From a bacterium (GTDB lineage Bacteria; Armatimonadota; UBA5829): a stretch of 64,000 nt of DNA. Positions 16,529 through 24,446 of this stretch are shown piece after piece. A program made the translations under genes and the position numbers. The DNA is taken from positions 33,222 through 97,221 of the forward strand of contig JAJFVF010000005.1 of assembly GCA_021371935.1 (NCBI GenBank), in the 5' to 3' direction. The stretch's first letter is position 1. Each line of letters starts with the position of its first letter. Under the pieces are notes generated by a model. That model saw nothing but the letters and a program-made list of their open reading frames with translations, made no database searches and was not told the origin of the DNA.

Positions 16529-16642
16529 TTTACTGATTCTATCCCAAAACTATAAGCATAAACCTTGTATCCAAAATGCCAGGCACTGTATAATGATATA
16601 TAATCTGGTAAACATATGACCCGATTTCAAGGAGCAAGGTAG

Positions 16643-17890
16643 ATGTCTGAAGTCGAACTAATCTGCAAAAAGGCTAAAGCCGCTGCGCCATTGCTGGCTT
16701 CAACTGGAACCGCCATAAAAGACAAGGCTCTGATGGCAATGGCCGATGCATTCGAGACCAACAAAGCCGCCATATTTGAGGCGAACAAAAAAGACCTCGC
16801 ATCTGCCGAAAAGGCCGGCATCGGCCAGGCAATGCTCAAACGCCTCGAACTGACCGACAAGAAAATCGTTCAGATGGCTGACGGTGTTCGCCAGATAGCT
16901 GCACTCCGCGACCCGGTGGGCGAGACAATCGACGGATATCTGCGGCCCAACGGTATGGAAGTACGCCGGGTGCGCGTGCCGATAGGCGTAATTGGGATCA
17001 TATATGAGTCAAGACCGAATGTCACTGCCGACGCCGCGGCGATCTGCCTGAAATCCGGCAATGCCGTCATACTTCGAGGCGGCTCTGAAGCGATCAATTC
17101 CAATATGGCTATCGCCAAACTCATTAGCGATGCGATCACCTCAGTCGGCATGCCAGACGGAGCAGTCCAGATAATTACGACTACCGACCGTGCTGCAGCG
17201 CGTGAACTGATGACCATGAAGCCATATGTGGACTGTCTGATACCACGCGGCGGCAAAGGTCTGATAAAGACAGTGATAGAGAATTCGACTATTCCCGTGA
17301 TCGAACACGGAGACGGCAACTGTCATGTATATGTGGACGGCGCCGCGGATATCAAGATGGCCGATGAGATCGTCTTTAACGCAAAGGTTCAGAACCCCAG
17401 TGTGTGCAATGCAATGGAGACTCTGCTGGTGAGCGAACAAATCGCCCCCAAGTTTCTTCCTATTATATGTAAGCGTCTGGCTGATGCAGACGTCGAGGTC
17501 CGCGCAGATGAAAAATCTCGCGCAATCGTGCCGGGACTAATAGAGGCGACCGATGATGACTGGGCTACCGAATATCTCGACCTCATCCTTGCCGTAAAAA
17601 TTGTATCGGGGGTTGACGAAGCGATCGAGCATATAGACAAATATGGCAGCAGGCATACCGAAGCGATTGTGACAGAAGACTATAGTGCGGCGCGCAAATT
17701 TACAAACCGGATCGACGCGGCGGCGGTGTTCGTCAATGTCTCCACGCGCTTTACGGATGGATATGAATTCGGCAAGGGAGCCGAGATGGGTATCAGTACT
17801 CAAAAGCTACATGCTCGCGGACCAATGGGTATCGAGGAGATGACGACGTATAAGTATATAGTGACGGGCAATGGACAACTCAGAGGATAA
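16643..17890 (+). CDS. proA: Glutamate-5-semialdehyde dehydrogenase
   Basis: The 415-residue NADPH-dependent enzyme converts gamma-glutamyl phosphate to glutamate semialdehyde in proline synthesis. Recognisable blocks are RRVRVPIGVIGIIYESRPNV, CLKSGNAVILRGGSEAINSN and DCLIPRGGKGLIKTVIENS. The catalytic Cys lies in KVQNPSVCNAMETLLV. The closing block is FGKGAEMGISTQKLHARGPM. Length is normal and the start has AAGGAG upstream. proB is not adjacent. The 3' end overlaps nadD by 20 bases, making proA-nadD-LCP an operon. Confidence 0.96.
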   Translation: MSEVELICKKAKAAAPLLASTGTAIKDKALMAMADAFETNKAAIFEANKKDLASAEKAGIGQAMLKRLELTDKKIVQMADGVRQIAALRDPVGETIDGYLRPNGMEVRRVRVPIGVIGIIYESRPNVTADAAAICLKSGNAVILRGGSEAINSNMAIAKLISDAITSVGMPDGAVQIITTTDRAAARELMTMKPYVDCLIPRGGKGLIKTVIENSTIPVIEHGDGNCHVYVDGAADIKMADEIVFNAKVQNPSVCNAMETLLVSEQIAPKFLPIICKRLADADVEVRADEKSRAIVPGLIEATDDDWATEYLDLILAVKIVSGVDEAIEHIDKYGSRHTEAIVTEDYSAARKFTNRIDAAAVFVNVSTRFTDGYEFGKGAEMGISTQKLHARGPMGIEEMTTYKYIVTGNGQLRG

Positions 17891-18518
17891 AGCCATCTTC
17901 CATCACCCATCACCCGGCATCCGACACCTGGGAGTAATGGGAGGCACGTTCGACCCGATCCATTACGGTCACCTGATACTTGCGGAACAGGCAAGAGAGA
18001 GGTTCGACCTGGATAAAGTGCTGTTTATCACGGCGTCAGACCCGCCCAATAAGTCGGGGAATGATATAGCTCCGGCTCTTGCGAGGCACAAAATGGCGTA
18101 TCTTGCCGTAAAAGATAATGCGAGCTTCGAGTGCTCGACGATAGAAATCGAGCGCGGCGGAACGTCTTATACGATAGATACGTTATTACAACTGAAACAG
18201 CTCTATGGCGAAAATGTCGACATCCATCTGCTGCTTGGAGCCGATGAAGCGGCAATGCTTATGAGCTGGCGCGACCCATACGGCATTCAAGAACTGGCCA
18301 AGATTGTGGTGGCGAATAGACCCGGTCAGGAAGTCGAAGACGTGCTCAGACTCCTGCCTGAAAACTTCGCGATCAATATCGAGCCGCTGAAGATGCCCGG
18401 TGTGGACATATCGTCCACCGATCTGCGCGAGAGAGTGCGATCAGGTAAGTCGATCAAATATCTGGTGCCTGAGTCGGTGGAAAACTACATCATGAATAAT
18501 GGTTTGTACAGGGGGTAA
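17871..18518 (+). CDS. nadD: Nicotinate-nucleotide adenylyltransferase
   Basis: A 215-residue NaMN adenylyltransferase of NAD synthesis. The nucleotidyltransferase motif is GGTFDPIHYGHLILAEQARE, the middle block is LLLGADEAAMLMSW, and the closing ISxTxIR-like motif is VDISSTDLRERV. The start inside proA adds about 18 residues before the usual beginning (LGVMGGTF); a start at the internal ATG before GGTF would remove the first strand, so the longer form is preferred. It is followed after 2 bases by the LCP gene. The nadD-LCP-rsfS order is common in bacteria. Confidence 0.94.
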   Translation: MDNSEDKAIFHHPSPGIRHLGVMGGTFDPIHYGHLILAEQARERFDLDKVLFITASDPPNKSGNDIAPALARHKMAYLAVKDNASFECSTIEIERGGTSYTIDTLLQLKQLYGENVDIHLLLGADEAAMLMSWRDPYGIQELAKIVVANRPGQEVEDVLRLLPENFAINIEPLKMPGVDISSTDLRERVRSGKSIKYLVPESVENYIMNNGLYRG

Positions 18519-18520
18519 GG

Positions 18521-19762
18521 ATGCGAGGCACATCCTTTTGGATTATTGCCCTGGTTGTTGTTGTTGGAGCCGCGTTGGGTATTGCCGGAGGGAGTTTCCT
18601 GGCCGTCATGCTTCCGTCCATGCGAGCGACAGGAACCGGCTGGGAGTCACTGCTGAACGGTCCTTTCGGCAATAAACGTCAGGTCAGAATATTGATGATC
18701 GGTGAGGACGACACCTCAAAGCGCAACTCGAACGGCTATGGATTGTCGGACACGCTGGTGGTGATGGCTATCGACACAAAGACCAAGGAAGTGCGGGCGA
18801 TATCTATTCCTCGCGATACAATGGTCGACATCCCCGGACATGGCACATGCAAGATCAACTCGGCCAATGTTCACGGCGGTCCTACACTGGCTATGCAGAC
18901 CGTCCAGAACCTTTTGGGCGTTCCCATCGACTATTACGTTATGACCAATACCTCCGGCCTGCGGGGACTTGTGGAACTGGTGGGTGGTGTGTATATAGTC
19001 ATCGATAAGGATATGCATTACACTGACCGCCATGGCGGACTGTATATCAACCTGCATGCCAGCCCGAATAAGCAGCTTTTGAATGGTAAGCAAGCTGAAG
19101 GCTATGTGCGGTTCAGGCATGACGCAACCGGCGACAGCGGCTATAAGATGAAAGACGGCAAGATGGTCCCGGCTGGTCGGATCGTGCGACAACAGTACTT
19201 TATGCGTGCGCTTGCAAACCGAGTCCTGAGCATCCCGACCAAGCGCGGCCGAGCCGACGTTTTGCGTAAGGCTTACGAAAAGAAATACATAATGAGCAAC
19301 CTCAACTTGACCGACTGGGACGGCCTGGCCGACTTCTTGAAAGACTTCAAGCCCGAAGAGATGGTCATGAACGTGCTGCCGGGGCATCCACAAAACATTA
19401 ACGGCGCGAGCTATTGGGTTGCCGACATGAACGAGGCTCAAGAAGTAATATCTTATAATCTGCTCTTCCTTGGCAGCAAAAAAGGAGACGAGCCGAAGGT
19501 CGAAGTCCTCAACGGCTCCGGCATAACGGGAGCCGCCCGCAAGGCTGCAGAAAAGCTGCAGAACGCGGGATTTGATGTGACCAGGACGGATAATGCGCCC
19601 AGTTCCGATTATCCCGAAAGCTGCGTTATCGCCCATAAAGGCAAGACCGAACCGGTCCAACGAATCGCTAAACTGATGAACTGCACCGACATTCGAGAAG
19701 AGGCAAAAACCGATGGCGAGGCGGATGTGACCGTCATTGTCGGAAGAAATTACAGCGACTAA
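18521..19762 (+). CDS. LytR-CpsA-Psr (LCP) family protein with LytR_C domain
   Basis: A 413-residue envelope protein. It has one N-terminal transmembrane anchor (about 5-30: IIALVVVVGAALGIAGGSFL). The LCP catalytic domain has SDTLVVMAIDTKTKEVRAIS with IPRDT, then KINSANVHGGPTLAMQTVQN, and the conserved Arg block YVRFRHDATGDSGYK. The C-terminal LytR_C domain (about 325-410) has VEVLNGSGITGAARKAAEKL. LCP enzymes transfer glycopolymers from lipid carriers to peptidoglycan. It lies 2 bases after nadD, and the MITE-like repeat begins at its stop codon. Confidence 0.9.
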   Translation: MRGTSFWIIALVVVVGAALGIAGGSFLAVMLPSMRATGTGWESLLNGPFGNKRQVRILMIGEDDTSKRNSNGYGLSDTLVVMAIDTKTKEVRAISIPRDTMVDIPGHGTCKINSANVHGGPTLAMQTVQNLLGVPIDYYVMTNTSGLRGLVELVGGVYIVIDKDMHYTDRHGGLYINLHASPNKQLLNGKQAEGYVRFRHDATGDSGYKMKDGKMVPAGRIVRQQYFMRALANRVLSIPTKRGRADVLRKAYEKKYIMSNLNLTDWDGLADFLKDFKPEEMVMNVLPGHPQNINGASYWVADMNEAQEVISYNLLFLGSKKGDEPKVEVLNGSGITGAARKAAEKLQNAGFDVTRTDNAPSSDYPESCVIAHKGKTEPVQRIAKLMNCTDIREEAKTDGEADVTVIVGRNYSD

Positions 19763-19857
19763 GTAAATACGGCCTTGAACTTGTATCAAAGAATATGCTT
19801 CTAGTATACCGAAATCTAGGCCAAGACGTGCAATTTACCTGGCGTAAATTGCTTAGC
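19760..19857. repeat. MITE-like repeat, copy B
   Basis: Starts TAAGTAAAT at the LCP stop and ends CGTAAATTGCTTAGC. Near its end GCAATTTAC (19830-19838) and GTAAATTGC (19844-19852) make a 9-bp stem with a 5-base loop. It is shorter than copy A, which has about 40 extra bases between these arms. The rsfS ribosome binding site follows immediately. Confidence 0.6.
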
Positions 19858-19871
19858 AAGGAGTCATAACT

Positions 19872-20222
19872 ATCGAGACACAAGAAAAGCTGGACATAGT
19901 CCTTAGAATTCTCTCAGAAAAGAAAGCCGAAAATATTGAGGTCATGGAGGTCGGCAAGAGAACACTGCTGGCCGACTATTTCGTGGTCTGCAGCGGCACA
20001 TCCAACACCCATATCAAGGCTATCGCGGACGGACTTCTGGTCGACGGCAAACAGGCCGGTCTGCGCAAGGACCATGCCGAGGGTTATGCTCAGGCGAAGT
20101 GGGTGCTGGTTGACTATGGAGATGTCATCGTGCATATATTCGCAGCCGAAGAGCGCGAGTATTATGACATAGAATCACTCTGGAAAGAAGCCGCGGTCAA
20201 GCTGGAGCGAGAGACTCAGTAG
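19872..20222 (+). CDS. rsfS: Ribosomal silencing factor RsfS, apparently with an ATC start
   Basis: The product binds ribosomal protein L14 and blocks subunit joining in slow growth. The family core is complete: EKLDIVLRILSEKKAENIEV, KRTLLADYFVVCSGTSNTHI, LRKDHAEGYAQAKWVLVDYG and VIVHIFAAEEREYYDIESLW. Between the in-frame stop at 19854 and the ATG at 19944 there is no ATG, GTG or TTG. An ATG start at 19944 would delete the conserved first helix and give only 92 residues. AAGGAG at 19858-19863 is 8 bases from ATC at 19872, giving 116 residues, the normal length. Hence ATC (or ATA at 19866) is the likely start, unless a base error exists. Confidence 0.88.
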   Translation: METQEKLDIVLRILSEKKAENIEVMEVGKRTLLADYFVVCSGTSNTHIKAIADGLLVDGKQAGLRKDHAEGYAQAKWVLVDYGDVIVHIFAAEEREYYDIESLWKEAAVKLERETQ

Positions 20223-20254
20223 GCCATAAATATGAAAAAAAGCAGCAGTGGATC

Positions 20255-20379
20255 GTCCGGGGTATTCTTGCCCCGGACACACTTGTTCAGGGCATTCCTG
20301 CCCTGATTCTTTGCAATGCGCAAATGCAGCAGGCAAGAATGCCCGTGAAGACAGGTCGGAGGCAGGAATACCTCCGACC
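20255..20379. repeat. Cluster of REP-like hairpins
   Basis: Three perfect hairpins: GTCCGGGG/CCCCGGAC (20255-20278), TCAGGGC/GCCCTGA (20287-20306) and GGTCGGAGG/CCTCCGACC (20354-20379). A GGCAAGAATGCC palindrome-like core lies between them (20332-20343). All share a GG(C/T)ATTC(C/T)TGCC core on one strand or the other. The last hairpin runs close to the ribosome binding site of the next gene. Confidence 0.6.
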
Positions 20380-20393
20380 ATCGGGAAAGAGAC

Positions 20394-21065
20394 ATGGAAA
20401 TCAAACAGCAGGCAGAATTTGATCGGTTGATGACAGCCGCGCATGTCCACCGGCGCAGAGGCGACTATGATGAGGCCGAGCGCACTATAAAGCAGGCTCT
20501 GGAAATATCACCCGATGACCTGGATGCACGGGAGTTTGCCGCCGATATGCTGTTTGCTCGGGGCAAGCTGGAAGAGGCTGTCGAGGCGTATAAGGCCATT
20601 ATGTCTGCTGATAAGTCGCGGGCATCGGCCGAGGAAAAATACGCGAAAACAATACTGCAGATAGCCGAAGGCAAACGTCAGCAAGACCTGCTGAAAGATA
20701 TGCTGGAAAACCCCAAGAAATATCGCAGCAGACAACCGGCGCGCAGTCCGGCTGTGGCCGCCATACTTTCGATCGCTCCAGGGTTCGGACAGATATATAA
20801 CGGCCAGTTCGTCAGGGGTGTCGTGATCTTTGTTGTCACCATGGTTTTCTGGCTGTTTTTCTATCTGCTCACACCCGATGTGAGCACGTTTCCCACTGAT
20901 AAACGACTCACTGCATTTATTCAAAACCTCCCACCACTCGCTGTTGTCTTTGCGCTTGTGGCCGTCTTCTTGCAGGTGTATGCATTCGTAGACGCCCCTG
21001 TTTGCGCCAGCAAACAGAAAGAAGAACAAAACGCCCAGAACCAGAATCGGTCGGAACCCGATTAA
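20394..21065 (+). CDS. TPR protein with two transmembrane segments
   Basis: The 223-residue protein has about two tetratricopeptide repeats in residues 5-75 (HVHRRRGDYDEAERTIKQAL, FARGKLEEAVEAYKAIM). A DUF5683/TM2-like membrane part follows: AILSIAPGFGQIYNGQFVRG, then two hydrophobic helices (about 143-163 and 180-205). It ends in a charged Gln/Asn tail. The PGxGQxYNG motif is common in small membrane proteins of unknown role. GAAAGAG precedes the start. The glycosidase gene starts 3 bases after its stop, so they are an operon. Confidence 0.72.
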   Translation: MEIKQQAEFDRLMTAAHVHRRRGDYDEAERTIKQALEISPDDLDAREFAADMLFARGKLEEAVEAYKAIMSADKSRASAEEKYAKTILQIAEGKRQQDLLKDMLENPKKYRSRQPARSPAVAAILSIAPGFGQIYNGQFVRGVVIFVVTMVFWLFFYLLTPDVSTFPTDKRLTAFIQNLPPLAVVFALVAVFLQVYAFVDAPVCASKQKEEQNAQNQNRSEPD

Positions 21066-21068
21066 ATC

Positions 21069-23282
21069 ATGCCATTACGCCGCTGGATCAAATATTTATC
21101 CGCAGTCATATTCCTTTTCGGCATTGCTGCGCTTTTGTATGTGAAGCTCAATATATCGCCCAGGCAGTCACTGTTTGCAGACTTCGTCCCATCAGCAGAT
21201 GGCAAGATATGGAGTGTGATAGGCAGCACAGATTCGCCAAAAGAAGCATATGTCGGCATGGACGGCTCTCTCCAGAGCGGCCGGACCGACTATGCCATAT
21301 ATTGGTATCTCTATGACAGAAACTCGCACAGCCTGCTCAAGCCCAAACATATACGCAGGTCTCTGCTGGACGGCCACTTGCCCTGCCCTATCGTTGAATG
21401 GACTGAAAAAGGCATCAATACAAAGATCACGTCGTTTGTGGACGCGGAGGATATCTGCTTCTCGGCCATAACTATCAAGAACACCACCCGGCAGGATCGC
21501 TCGCTCAATGTATTCATGGCGGCGCTGCCATATGGCGTGACGGGCAGGATGCAGAGCGCAAAGAGCATCGAATACAACAGCCGTGAAAACGCTCTTGAGA
21601 TCGATTCGCAAAGAATATATTGTGATAGTCGGCCGAAGGGCTTCGGAGCCGTCATATCATCGCAACAAGACAACAGACTGATAGATATAACCGGCTATAT
21701 AGCAAACGGCGCTCTGCCCAGATACGGCTCTCATAAAACACACAGAAAATCTCAGGTGATATCAGGGGCGATAGGGTATGAGATAACCCTCAAACCCGGC
21801 AGTGCACGCACGTTTACATTCAAAACACCTGTATCGAACAGATTTGGCTCGGCAGGAGAAACGTCCTCCCATTGGGATAAAGCAATGCAGTCGTTCAGAA
21901 AAGAATGGGGGAAACAGCTATATCATGTGAAGCTGTCTCTGCCCGACAAACGATATGCCGACTGTTTCTATGCAAGCCTGGCATATCTGATGATCCTGAG
22001 TGATGACGGCGCGCCGAGGCCGGGTTCGGCTATATACGGACCGTTCTGGGTGCGCGACAACGCATATATTGTCGACGCATATTACTTCGCCGGTCGGCAG
22101 GATCTGGCTGCACAAAGCCTGGAACAGCTATACAAAATGCAGCTTCCAAATGGCGGATTTCGACCGCATACCGGCACCGGAGGCGACAGCGAATATGACG
22201 CCCCGGGTCAGGCTATTTACACGCTCGTTGGGCACTATCGCCGCACAGGTGATATTGATAGCCTGCGCAGAGCATGGCCTGCAATCAAGTCTGCAGCACG
22301 GTATATCAACGGACTACGCATGGATCGAGATGGGATACTGCCGCCGTCCATGTCAGCGGAAGACCTTGGTTCGGAAAAGCAGCAGCACTATTGGGACGAT
22401 TTCTGGGCTGTGCGCGGCCTGCTGGATGCCTCATATGCAGCCGAAACCCTGGGTTATTATGATGATGCAAAACAGATCGGCAAGGCTGCCCAATCACTGA
22501 TGGATGCGACCTGGACCAGCATTCGCAAGTCGGCTAAGCAGCACTCGCTTGACTATATCCCAAACGGACCCCAGGACCTGACAAGCTCGGCTATGGCTAG
22601 GGGGACATCGTGCGGAATATGGCCGACTGGAGTGTTGGAGCCGTCAGACCCGTTCGTTCGCTCTTCATTCGATATATACTGGAAAAAGTGGATCGGACCG
22701 CACAACGGAGGCTTCGAGCACAAAGGTGAGTTCTGGCCATACGCGGGCATGGATATGGCGATGGATTACCTGATTCTGGGTGAATATGGACGCTCGGCAT
22801 CCATTCTGCGGTGGAGTATCAATCATGATCCGACCAAAGGGTTCTATTCCTGGCCGGAGGGCATGAATATGAAGAATCTGACCCTAGCTGCAGGAGATAT
22901 GCCCCATGGCTGGATGTGTGCTTCATATATTAGCCTGATACGCAATATGCTGGTGCGTGAATCGGTAGATGGAATATTGATCGCATCGGGCGTGCCGCAA
23001 GAATGGCTCGAACCCGGTCGACAAATAAAGATAGCCGACTTTCCAGTATCAGACGGAAGAGTGACGTATTCGCTGAGCGCATCTAAAAATGCTATCGACA
23101 TAGACCTGGACTGCACTACGAAAGTAAAAACATGCCGGATGATCCTGCCTAAATCAATAAAAGTAACCGCCCTGGTTGTCGATGGACACCGCATCAGTTC
23201 GTTTTCGGCCAATGAATGCGCTTTTTTAGCCTCTGCACACCGCATCACAATCAAAATCAACAACAAATCGCAAAATTTATGA
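21069..23282 (+). CDS. Membrane-anchored (alpha/alpha)6-barrel glycosidase
   Basis: A 737-residue protein with an N-terminal signal anchor (RWIKYLSAVIFLFGIAALLY). An N-terminal beta-sandwich (about 35-270) precedes a six-hairpin catalytic domain (about 290-640). Active-site-like blocks are YGPFWVRDNAYIVDAYYFAG, QLPNGGFRPHTGTGGDSEYD, and HKGEFWPYAGMDMAMDYLIL. A C-terminal beta domain closes it. The organisation resembles GH15/GH63/GH65-like glucoamylase-type enzymes, but I cannot assign the family or linkage. It probably acts outside the membrane. Three bases after the TPR gene. Confidence 0.75.
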   Translation: MPLRRWIKYLSAVIFLFGIAALLYVKLNISPRQSLFADFVPSADGKIWSVIGSTDSPKEAYVGMDGSLQSGRTDYAIYWYLYDRNSHSLLKPKHIRRSLLDGHLPCPIVEWTEKGINTKITSFVDAEDICFSAITIKNTTRQDRSLNVFMAALPYGVTGRMQSAKSIEYNSRENALEIDSQRIYCDSRPKGFGAVISSQQDNRLIDITGYIANGALPRYGSHKTHRKSQVISGAIGYEITLKPGSARTFTFKTPVSNRFGSAGETSSHWDKAMQSFRKEWGKQLYHVKLSLPDKRYADCFYASLAYLMILSDDGAPRPGSAIYGPFWVRDNAYIVDAYYFAGRQDLAAQSLEQLYKMQLPNGGFRPHTGTGGDSEYDAPGQAIYTLVGHYRRTGDIDSLRRAWPAIKSAARYINGLRMDRDGILPPSMSAEDLGSEKQQHYWDDFWAVRGLLDASYAAETLGYYDDAKQIGKAAQSLMDATWTSIRKSAKQHSLDYIPNGPQDLTSSAMARGTSCGIWPTGVLEPSDPFVRSSFDIYWKKWIGPHNGGFEHKGEFWPYAGMDMAMDYLILGEYGRSASILRWSINHDPTKGFYSWPEGMNMKNLTLAAGDMPHGWMCASYISLIRNMLVRESVDGILIASGVPQEWLEPGRQIKIADFPVSDGRVTYSLSASKNAIDIDLDCTTKVKTCRMILPKSIKVTALVVDGHRISSFSANECAFLASAHRITIKINNKSQNL

Positions 23283-23341
23283 AATCAAGGCTCTTGTATT
23301 GCGTCTAATAAATTGTATACGCAATGAGGAGGGCAATCGAA

Positions 23342-24355
23342 ATGTCTACACGAAGTTTCATTCATCCGACTCGCTTTATGCAGGCAATATTAATCCTGTC
23401 ACTCTGTTTCATACTGACTGGAAGCACATTTGCCGCCCGCTCAAATAACCAGGATCGCGGCAAAAATGACAAGCCAAGCGTCTCAAAGCGCGTAACCGAC
23501 AACAAAGACAGCGCAAAGCCGGATAAGGCCAGTGACAACAAACGCACACAAGACAACAATCGCGACAAAGGTGATGCACGCGACACAAAGTCTGATCGCC
23601 CCTCCAAACCGGCGACGGACAATAAAAAACCAAATCAACCCGACAAACGAGTGAATGATCGAGATAAGAACGCATCTCGTGACCGCGATAGAGACCGTGA
23701 TCGAGACCGATATATCAGCAGACCGCAAAATTCTAAAACACTGGTCCGCCGTGAGATCGCGGTTCAATGCCGGTACCCGTCAAAGCCTAATTATAGACCT
23801 GCTCACTATACACATTGGGTATTTGATATCAGAAGCACGCCAAGCTGCAGAAAGTCGGTCTATTTCTACTTCGGATACCTGCCGTATGTGAGCACGGCGC
23901 GTGTATATGTCGACCCGTACATATATGTTGAATATCGCTCTGCGCCGGTCATCATCAGCAATGGTTACTACCTATACAGGCAGCACACGACGCAGTTGGA
24001 TGATGCTCTTGCCGATATCCGCAGTGCATGGCTTGATGGTAGAGTGGACCTTATAAAGAGGCATATCTCCTCGTCTATGAGGATTGCAGTCCTGCTGGAC
24101 GGCAAATATGACTACTCGGTCGACTCTGACGATTATGCAGATATGACAAATGATGCAATCGACCAAATGAATACGGTCGGGTTTGTGTGGGAGTCGGTGA
24201 GGCAGCGCACAGACGGCAATTACACCGCATCCGCCAAGCATACATATATAGATGACTCCGGTCAGCAAAAGTCAGTCTACGTAAGCTATACTCTCGACAG
24301 GTATTACGATATAGTTGAGGTAGGCTCTTCCGAAACATCCCTGAACTATTATTGA
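23342..24355 (+). CDS. Exported protein with long charged low-complexity linker
   Basis: A 337-residue secreted protein with a signal peptide (AILILSLCFILTGSTFA). A 95-residue region rich in Asp, Lys, Asn and Arg follows, ending in a DRDRDRDRDRD run, and then a structured domain from about 130. The domain is Tyr-rich (VYFYFGYLPYVSTARVYVDP) and has a helical part (DDALADIRSAWLDGRVDLIK). No family recognised. The disordered linker could bind nucleic acid, polysaccharide or metal. ATG at 23342 is used because GAGGAGGG precedes it; the ATG at 23324 has no site. Confidence 0.72.
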   Translation: MSTRSFIHPTRFMQAILILSLCFILTGSTFAARSNNQDRGKNDKPSVSKRVTDNKDSAKPDKASDNKRTQDNNRDKGDARDTKSDRPSKPATDNKKPNQPDKRVNDRDKNASRDRDRDRDRDRYISRPQNSKTLVRREIAVQCRYPSKPNYRPAHYTHWVFDIRSTPSCRKSVYFYFGYLPYVSTARVYVDPYIYVEYRSAPVIISNGYYLYRQHTTQLDDALADIRSAWLDGRVDLIKRHISSSMRIAVLLDGKYDYSVDSDDYADMTNDAIDQMNTVGFVWESVRQRTDGNYTASAKHTYIDDSGQQKSVYVSYTLDRYYDIVEVGSSETSLNYY

Positions 24356-24373
24356 CCTCAATTGTAGACTTTG

Positions 24374-24400
24374 GGCCGGGATCGAAAGACCCCGGCCTTT
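24374..24400. terminator. Terminator between convergent genes
   Basis: GGCCGGG (24374-24380) pairs with CCCGGCC (24391-24397), followed by TTT on the plus strand. Confidence 0.7.
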
Positions 24401-24446
24401 GTTATCTGTACTCTCGATTGTGGATTTGCCCGGCTGTTTCCATTCT

